DNA of 64,000 bases from Halodesulfovibrio spirochaetisodalis (lineage in GTDB: Bacteria; Desulfobacterota; Desulfovibrionia; Desulfovibrionales; Desulfovibrionaceae), in the NCBI RefSeq assembly GCF_001672295.1, contig NZ_JXMS01000014.1, positions 1 to 64,000 on the forward strand. Reading direction: 5' to 3'. The position numbers and the translations under genes are program-made. Shown here piece after piece: positions 60,130-64,000 of the stretch (position 1 is its first letter; each line of letters starts with the position of its first letter). The notes beneath the pieces are model-generated. The model had not been told where the DNA came from, ran no database searches, and saw only the letters and a program-made list of their open reading frames with translations.

Positions 60130-60597
60130 TTAGTATTTCAGTTCCAGTTTGCCTTCTTCGAGAGCTTTTGCTGCAGCATCTAGTAGACCGTTAACGAACG
60201 GGCGGGAACGGTCATCACCGAACTGCTTTGCAAGTTCGATTGCTTCGTTGATTGCAACTTTTGGTGGAATGTCTTCACGGTAGAGCATTTCAAAAACTGC
60301 AAGGCGGAGCAGGGTGATTTCAATTTTACCGATACGTTCCACTTTCCAGTGGCGGGAAAATTGAGCGATCACTTCATCGAGAGCACGGTAGTTACTCCAT
60401 ACACCTTCGATGAGATCCCAGGTGAAGCCTTCCGGCTGGCACTGGGCTTCCGGCTTATCTGCATTGTCAGGGGAAGTCATGTAGGCTTCCTGCAATGCTT
60501 CAATAGTCATAGCCGGAGAAAAGTTTAAGCCGTACAGAAACTGGAATGCTTGTGCACGAGCCAACTTACGTGGTGTTTTTTTTGGTTTGTTAGCCAT
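60130..60597 (-). CDS. nusB: Transcription antitermination factor NusB
   Basis: A 155-residue all-helical factor that with NusE binds boxA in rRNA leaders. It opens with a Lys/Pro-rich stretch, then RKLARAQAFQFLYGLNF (about 11-27), later WKVERIGKIEITLLRLAVFEMLYREDIPPKVAINEAIELAKQFGDDRSRPFVNGLLDAAAKAL, the NusB signature. It starts three bases after the ribH stop, at the end of the riboflavin operon, where it is found in many bacteria. Confidence 0.96.
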   Translation of the reverse strand: MANKPKKTPRKLARAQAFQFLYGLNFSPAMTIEALQEAYMTSPDNADKPEAQCQPEGFTWDLIEGVWSNYRALDEVIAQFSRHWKVERIGKIEITLLRLAVFEMLYREDIPPKVAINEAIELAKQFGDDRSRPFVNGLLDAAAKALEEGKLELKY

Positions 60598-60600
60598 ATA

Positions 60601-61071
60601 TTACAATTGCTCCAGAACACGGTATGTTTCAAGCATGGCGGATGCGGCTTCAACGCCTTTGTTGCCGCCTTTGGAGCCAGCGCGTTCGATTGCTTGTTCA
60701 AGAGAGTCACAGGTGAGCAGGCCGAAACCAACTGGTACGTCAGAGTCAAGGCTGACCTGTGCAAGACCCTTTGCACATTCATTACATACAAAATCAAAGT
60801 GAGGAGTAGCGCCGCGGATAACTGCGCCGAGTGCTACGATGCCGTCATACTTACCGCTTGCAGCCAGTTTTTTAGCAGCGATAGGCATTTCAAATGCACC
60901 AGGAAGCTTTACGATAGTAATGTCTTCACGGTCGCCGCCGTTGCGCACAAGGTAATCCACTGCGCCACCCACAAGGCGGTCAACAACGAAATCGTTGAAA
61001 CGGGTTGCGATGATAGCGATTTTAAGACCTTTAGCGTCGAACTGACCTTCGATAGTTTTGATATGCAGCAT
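60601..61071 (-). CDS. ribH: 6,7-dimethyl-8-ribityllumazine synthase
   Basis: A 156-residue enzyme that forms lumazine, the penultimate riboflavin intermediate, and assembles into pentamers or icosahedra. Motifs are [94 protein letters not shown] 61071 is chosen because AAGGAG lies seven bases upstream; the frame is open to 61113 without conserved residues. Confidence 0.97.
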   Translation of the reverse strand: MLHIKTIEGQFDAKGLKIAIIATRFNDFVVDRLVGGAVDYLVRNGGDREDITIVKLPGAFEMPIAAKKLAASGKYDGIVALGAVIRGATPHFDFVCNECAKGLAQVSLDSDVPVGFGLLTCDSLEQAIERAGSKGGNKGVEAASAMLETYRVLEQL

Positions 61072-61205
61072 GTATAATCTCCTTCTTGTGACCGCAATTT
61101 GCTCCAGCAGCAAAAGCGGGTCGGTAAGTATAGAACAAGCTCCCTAGCCCTGAAAAGAACTATTTTTAGGGATAGGGAGCATATATTTACTGTAAATAAC
61201 GGTGA

Positions 61206-62423
61206 CTACTTGGAATCATTAAGATGTTCCAGCATGTGTCCCATTTTTTCTTTTTTAGTGCGCAGGTAATCTTCGTTGAATTCGCATGCATTCATTTCAA
61301 TAGGAACACGTTCAACTACTTCAATTCCATACCCTTCGATGCCGACAATCTTTTTAGGGTTGTTGGTCATCATGCGCATTTTACGAACACCGAGATCAAC
61401 CAGCATCTGTGCACCGATGCCGTAATCGCGAAGGTCAGCCTTAAAGCCGAGCTTTTCGTTTGCTTCTACAGTGTCGTAACCCTGATCTTGCAGGTTGTAC
61501 GCTTTAATTTTGTTGGCAAGGCCGATACCGCGTCCTTCCTGACGCATGTACAGGATGATGCCCTGATCTTCTGCCTGAACTTTGCACATGGCGTTTGCAA
61601 GCTGGTCGCCGCAATCGCAACGCATGGAGCCGAGCACGTCACCGGTAAGGCATTCGCTGTGTACGCGGACGAGTACCGGTTTGCTGGAATCAATAGGCCC
61701 TTTAACGATAGCCACATGAGTTTCCGGCTCAAGTTCGTTTTCATAGGCGATGATTTTGAATTCGCCGTATTTGGTAGGCATTTCCGCTTCTGCAACGCGG
61801 GTAACGGACAGTTCGTCCGGACGCATGCGGTAGCGGATGAGATCGCGGATAGTGGCGATTTTCATGTCGTGCTTTTCAGCAAATTCGACGAGATCCGGCA
61901 TACGTGCCATTTCACCGTCGTCTTTCATGATTTCGCAAATAACCGCTGCGCCTTTGAGGCCGCCGAGTTTGGCAAGATCAACAGAACCTTCTGTCTGGCC
62001 TGCACGAACAAGTACGCCGCCTTTTTGTGCGCGTAACGGGAAAATATGACCCGGAGTAACAATGTCGTCCGGTTTTACGTCGTCTGCAATTGCTGCCTGA
62101 ATAGTTGTAGCACGGTCTTTGGCAGATATACCGGTGGTAACACCTGTGCGGGCTTCAATGGATACGGTAAAGTTGGTGCCGAATTTTGAACCATTGCGCT
62201 GGGTCATCATTGGCAGGTCGAGCTTGTCTACCCATTCAGGTGCAAGCGCAAGACAAATAAGCCCGCGTCCATGAGTTGCCATAAAGTTGATAACTTCTGG
62301 TGTTACATGCTCTGCAGCAATAGTAAGGTCACCTTCGTTCTCGCGATCCTCGTCATCTACGAGAATAACCATCCGACCTTTTTTAATCTCTTCAATGGCC
62401 TCTTCGGCCGTACACATAGGCAT
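61206..62423 (-). CDS. ribBA: Bifunctional DHBP synthase and GTP cyclohydrolase II
   Basis: A 405-residue fusion that makes both riboflavin precursors. The RibB half (1-200) has [33 protein letters not shown], and [33 protein letters not shown]. The RibA half has [24 protein letters not shown], with the three zinc Cys, and [27 protein letters not shown] 62423 is preferred because CGAGGTG lies upstream; the frame is open to 62456. It sits between ribE and ribH in the operon. Confidence 0.97.
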   Translation of the reverse strand: MPMCTAEEAIEEIKKGRMVILVDDEDRENEGDLTIAAEHVTPEVINFMATHGRGLICLALAPEWVDKLDLPMMTQRNGSKFGTNFTVSIEARTGVTTGISAKDRATTIQAAIADDVKPDDIVTPGHIFPLRAQKGGVLVRAGQTEGSVDLAKLGGLKGAAVICEIMKDDGEMARMPDLVEFAEKHDMKIATIRDLIRYRMRPDELSVTRVAEAEMPTKYGEFKIIAYENELEPETHVAIVKGPIDSSKPVLVRVHSECLTGDVLGSMRCDCGDQLANAMCKVQAEDQGIILYMRQEGRGIGLANKIKAYNLQDQGYDTVEANEKLGFKADLRDYGIGAQMLVDLGVRKMRMMTNNPKKIVGIEGYGIEVVERVPIEMNACEFNEDYLRTKKEKMGHMLEHLNDSK

Positions 62424-62487
62424 TGTCGCACCTCGTTGTATGTTCTTAAACTGCATGTCCCACGAAGCAGATTAATGAATGCGAAAA

Positions 62488-63150
62488 TTAGAATCCGTTC
62501 TTTCTGAGAAACTCTTCCGTAATAGAGGATGGAGCCGAAGACTCCTGCGTTGCGTTGGGCTGCCATGCACCAAGCATGCGTTGGACATATTTTCCGATAA
62601 CGTCGGTCTCTATATTAACACTGTAGCCCGGATTCCATTGGGCTATTGTGGTAATCTTCTGAGTTTCAGGGATAATGTTTACTTCCAGAAAACTGTTTCC
62701 ACAAGCATTAACTGTGAGGCTGATTCCGTCCAGCGTTACAGAACCTTTCGGGATAACCTGTGTTTCGAACTCCTGCGGGAAGGAAATTCTGTAGATCTTG
62801 GAAAGTCCTGCAGGACGCACAGAATCTACAGTGCCGATACAGTCAACGTGTCCGCTAACAATGTGTCCGCCAAGGCGGTCGCCCATTGCCAGAGCGCGTT
62901 CAAGGTTTACGTAGCTGCCGGACTTGAGCTTGCCGAGGTTGGTAAGCCCCATAGTCTCTGCAGATGCGTAAACACTGAACCAGTCAGCGCCGAAATCTTC
63001 AACAGTAAGACACACGCCGTTTGTGGCGATGGATTCACCGAGAACGTAGTCGGTTAATTCGCAGCGTGGCTTGATTGTGAAGCGGGTCTCTTTGCCCATG
63101 TTCTGAACGGAGCGGATTTCGCCCTGTCCGAGAATGATTCCTGTGAACAT
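62488..63150 (-). CDS. ribE: Riboflavin synthase, alpha chain
   Basis: A 220-residue enzyme that dismutates two lumazines to riboflavin. It has the usual start MFTGIILGQGEI, two lumazine-binding repeats with GESIATNGVCLTVED and GSVTLDGISLTVNACG, and GGHIVSGHVDCIGTV. CAGGAA precedes the ATG, and its start lies directly against the ribD stop, showing coupled translation. The C-terminal tail beyond about 200 is Ser/Glu-rich. Confidence 0.96.
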   Translation of the reverse strand: MFTGIILGQGEIRSVQNMGKETRFTIKPRCELTDYVLGESIATNGVCLTVEDFGADWFSVYASAETMGLTNLGKLKSGSYVNLERALAMGDRLGGHIVSGHVDCIGTVDSVRPAGLSKIYRISFPQEFETQVIPKGSVTLDGISLTVNACGNSFLEVNIIPETQKITTIAQWNPGYSVNIETDVIGKYVQRMLGAWQPNATQESSAPSSITEEFLRKNGF

Positions 63151-63151
63151 G

Positions 63152-64000
63152 TTACATTTCCTGTCGGCGTAATGTTACGATAACATCATCACCGCTGAGT
63201 TCCGTTTTGATAATTCGCAATTGGAGCGCTTCATCCATTGTAGCTATGCTTCTACCGGAAAAAATATCGGGCGCGCTGTGATCTCCGACAATTTTCGGAG
63301 CCATATGCAATTGGAATTCGTTTACGAGCATATTCTCTAAAAGCGATAATGCCAATTTTCCGCCGCCTTCGCAAAGGGTGTAGAGGCAGTTTTTTTCCTG
63401 CCGCAGCCAGCTGAGGCCTGCTGCAAGGTCGAGCTCTCCGTTTTGCTCCGGCACAGCGAGTACAGTGCTGCCTGATGATTGCAATTTCCTTGCTGCATCA
63501 GATAAGGCTGATTTTTCGTTTGTCCAGAAAATAACTTGTTCCGGCCGGTCGCAAAGCAGCGTGAATTGCTCGGGGTTTTCCGGAAGACGTTTCGTGACAA
63601 TCACTGCGAGCGGTTGCTGCTCAACACCTTCGAGGCGACAGGTGAGCTGCGGGTTGTCTGCGTAGAATGTTCCACCGCCTACAATAACAGCATCAACTTT
63701 TTTTCTGAGCTCATGTACGCGCTTGCGGGATTCTTCACCGCTGATCCATTGTGAGTGGCCTGTACGGGTGGCAATTTTGCCATCCAACGTGGAAGCCAGT
63801 TTCAAAATGGAATACGGGTATGGCGTCTGAATCCATGTCAGGAAGTCTGCAACAAGGTCGCGGCATTCTGCTTCCAGAACACCCGTTTCAACGTGTACAC
63901 CGTGTTCGCGCAGAAAGTCTGCTCCGCCTTTGGCTTTAGGGTTAGGGTCTTTTAAGCCTATAACTACACGCTTTATACCTGCATCCAGAATTGCCTTGGA
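63152..64000 (-). CDS. ribD: Riboflavin biosynthesis protein RibD, N-terminus beyond window
   Basis: Partial gene: 283 codons are present and the frame is open to the window edge, so the 5' end is missing. The visible start, SKAILDAGIKRVVIGLKDPNPKAKGGADFLREHGVHVETGVL, is the end of the deaminase domain. The zinc-site part of the deaminase lies outside. The reductase domain follows: ILKLASTLDGKIATRTGHSQWISGEESRKRVHELRKKVDAVIVGGGTFYADNPQLTCRL and LCEGGGKLALSLLENMLVNEFQLHMAPKIVG. It deaminates and reduces the pyrimidine intermediate. An FMN riboswitch, if present, would lie outside the window. Confidence 0.95.
   Translation of the reverse strand, partial: SKAILDAGIKRVVIGLKDPNPKAKGGADFLREHGVHVETGVLEAECRDLVADFLTWIQTPYPYSILKLASTLDGKIATRTGHSQWISGEESRKRVHELRKKVDAVIVGGGTFYADNPQLTCRLEGVEQQPLAVIVTKRLPENPEQFTLLCDRPEQVIFWTNEKSALSDAARKLQSSGSTVLAVPEQNGELDLAAGLSWLRQEKNCLYTLCEGGGKLALSLLENMLVNEFQLHMAPKIVGDHSAPDIFSGRSIATMDEALQLRIIKTELSGDDVIVTLRRQEM

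Noticed and set aside
1-64000. Prophage, insertion sequence, integron, restriction-modification, toxin-antitoxin or CRISPR
   Set aside because: No transposase, integrase, capsid, Cas, methyltransferase-restriction pair or regular spaced repeats were seen; the gpF-like motif at 47928 stands alone.
1-64000. Selenoprotein gene in the window
   Set aside because: tRNA-Sec prompted a look for frames split by UGA; all main genes read through to a normal end and no pair of frames is joined across a UGA.

Overview
The window looks like ordinary chromosome from a sulfate-reducing deltaproteobacterium of the Desulfovibrio type, and the moderate base composition fits a marine Halodesulfovibrio-like member. 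This placement is inferred from gene order and protein style, not from a database match. The pointers are the block ftsH-folP-cdaA-cdaR-glmM-galU, a selenocysteine tRNA beside it, an acetyl-CoA carboxylase set with fused carboxyltransferase halves, lptE-holA near leuS, and a ribD-ribE-ribBA-ribH-nusB operon. I see no prophage, insertion sequence, integron, CRISPR array or rRNA operon.

Layout. 0-8.3 kb: a stand-alone cupin, tRNA-Sec (minus strand), then ftsH, folP, diadenylate cyclase cdaA, its YbbR partner, glmM and galU, which couple folate, cyclic-di-AMP and cell-wall precursor supply. 8.3-17.2 kb: priA, a small duplicated-cysteine protein, a lone receiver domain, a FadL-type porin, trmL, cbiB, a BaiN-like flavoprotein and a YheT-type hydrolase. 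17.2-20.3 kb: typA and a purine nucleoside phosphorylase on the minus strand. 20.4-27.6 kb: motA-motB-PilZ, then biotin carboxylase, fused carboxyltransferase, an unusual biotinyl-like protein, a small acidic protein and ssb. 27.7-33.7 kb: amine oxidase and MarR regulator, divergent around a long perfect palindrome, then GNAT, HAD hydrolase, a SAM-I-type riboswitch with attenuator in front of an orphan 89-residue gene, and murJ. 33.9-37.3 kb: an Aae-like efflux set (FUSC, DUF1656, HlyD). 37.4-45.5 kb: several unknown proteins, an AI-2E family permease, mazG, cvpA, an HDOD protein overlapping a GAF/PAS protein, and a MoaD-like protein. 45.6-53.8 kb, minus strand: recQ, an unknown Cys-rich protein, lon, acyP, radC, holA, lptE. 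53.9-60.1 kb: yaiI, a DUF697-like membrane protein with an Ala/Ser/Gly tail, leuS, and intergenic gaps rich in repeats and hairpins. 60.1-64 kb: the riboflavin operon with nusB; ribD runs off the window end.

Most genes are housekeeping. The least explained item is the SAM-I-type riboswitch at 31.7-31.8 kb, with an evident terminator/antiterminator, whose only downstream gene encodes a small protein I cannot assign. Second are the carboxylase cluster, whose biotinyl-like protein lacks the usual biotinylation motif, and the repeat-bearing intergenic regions around leuS.
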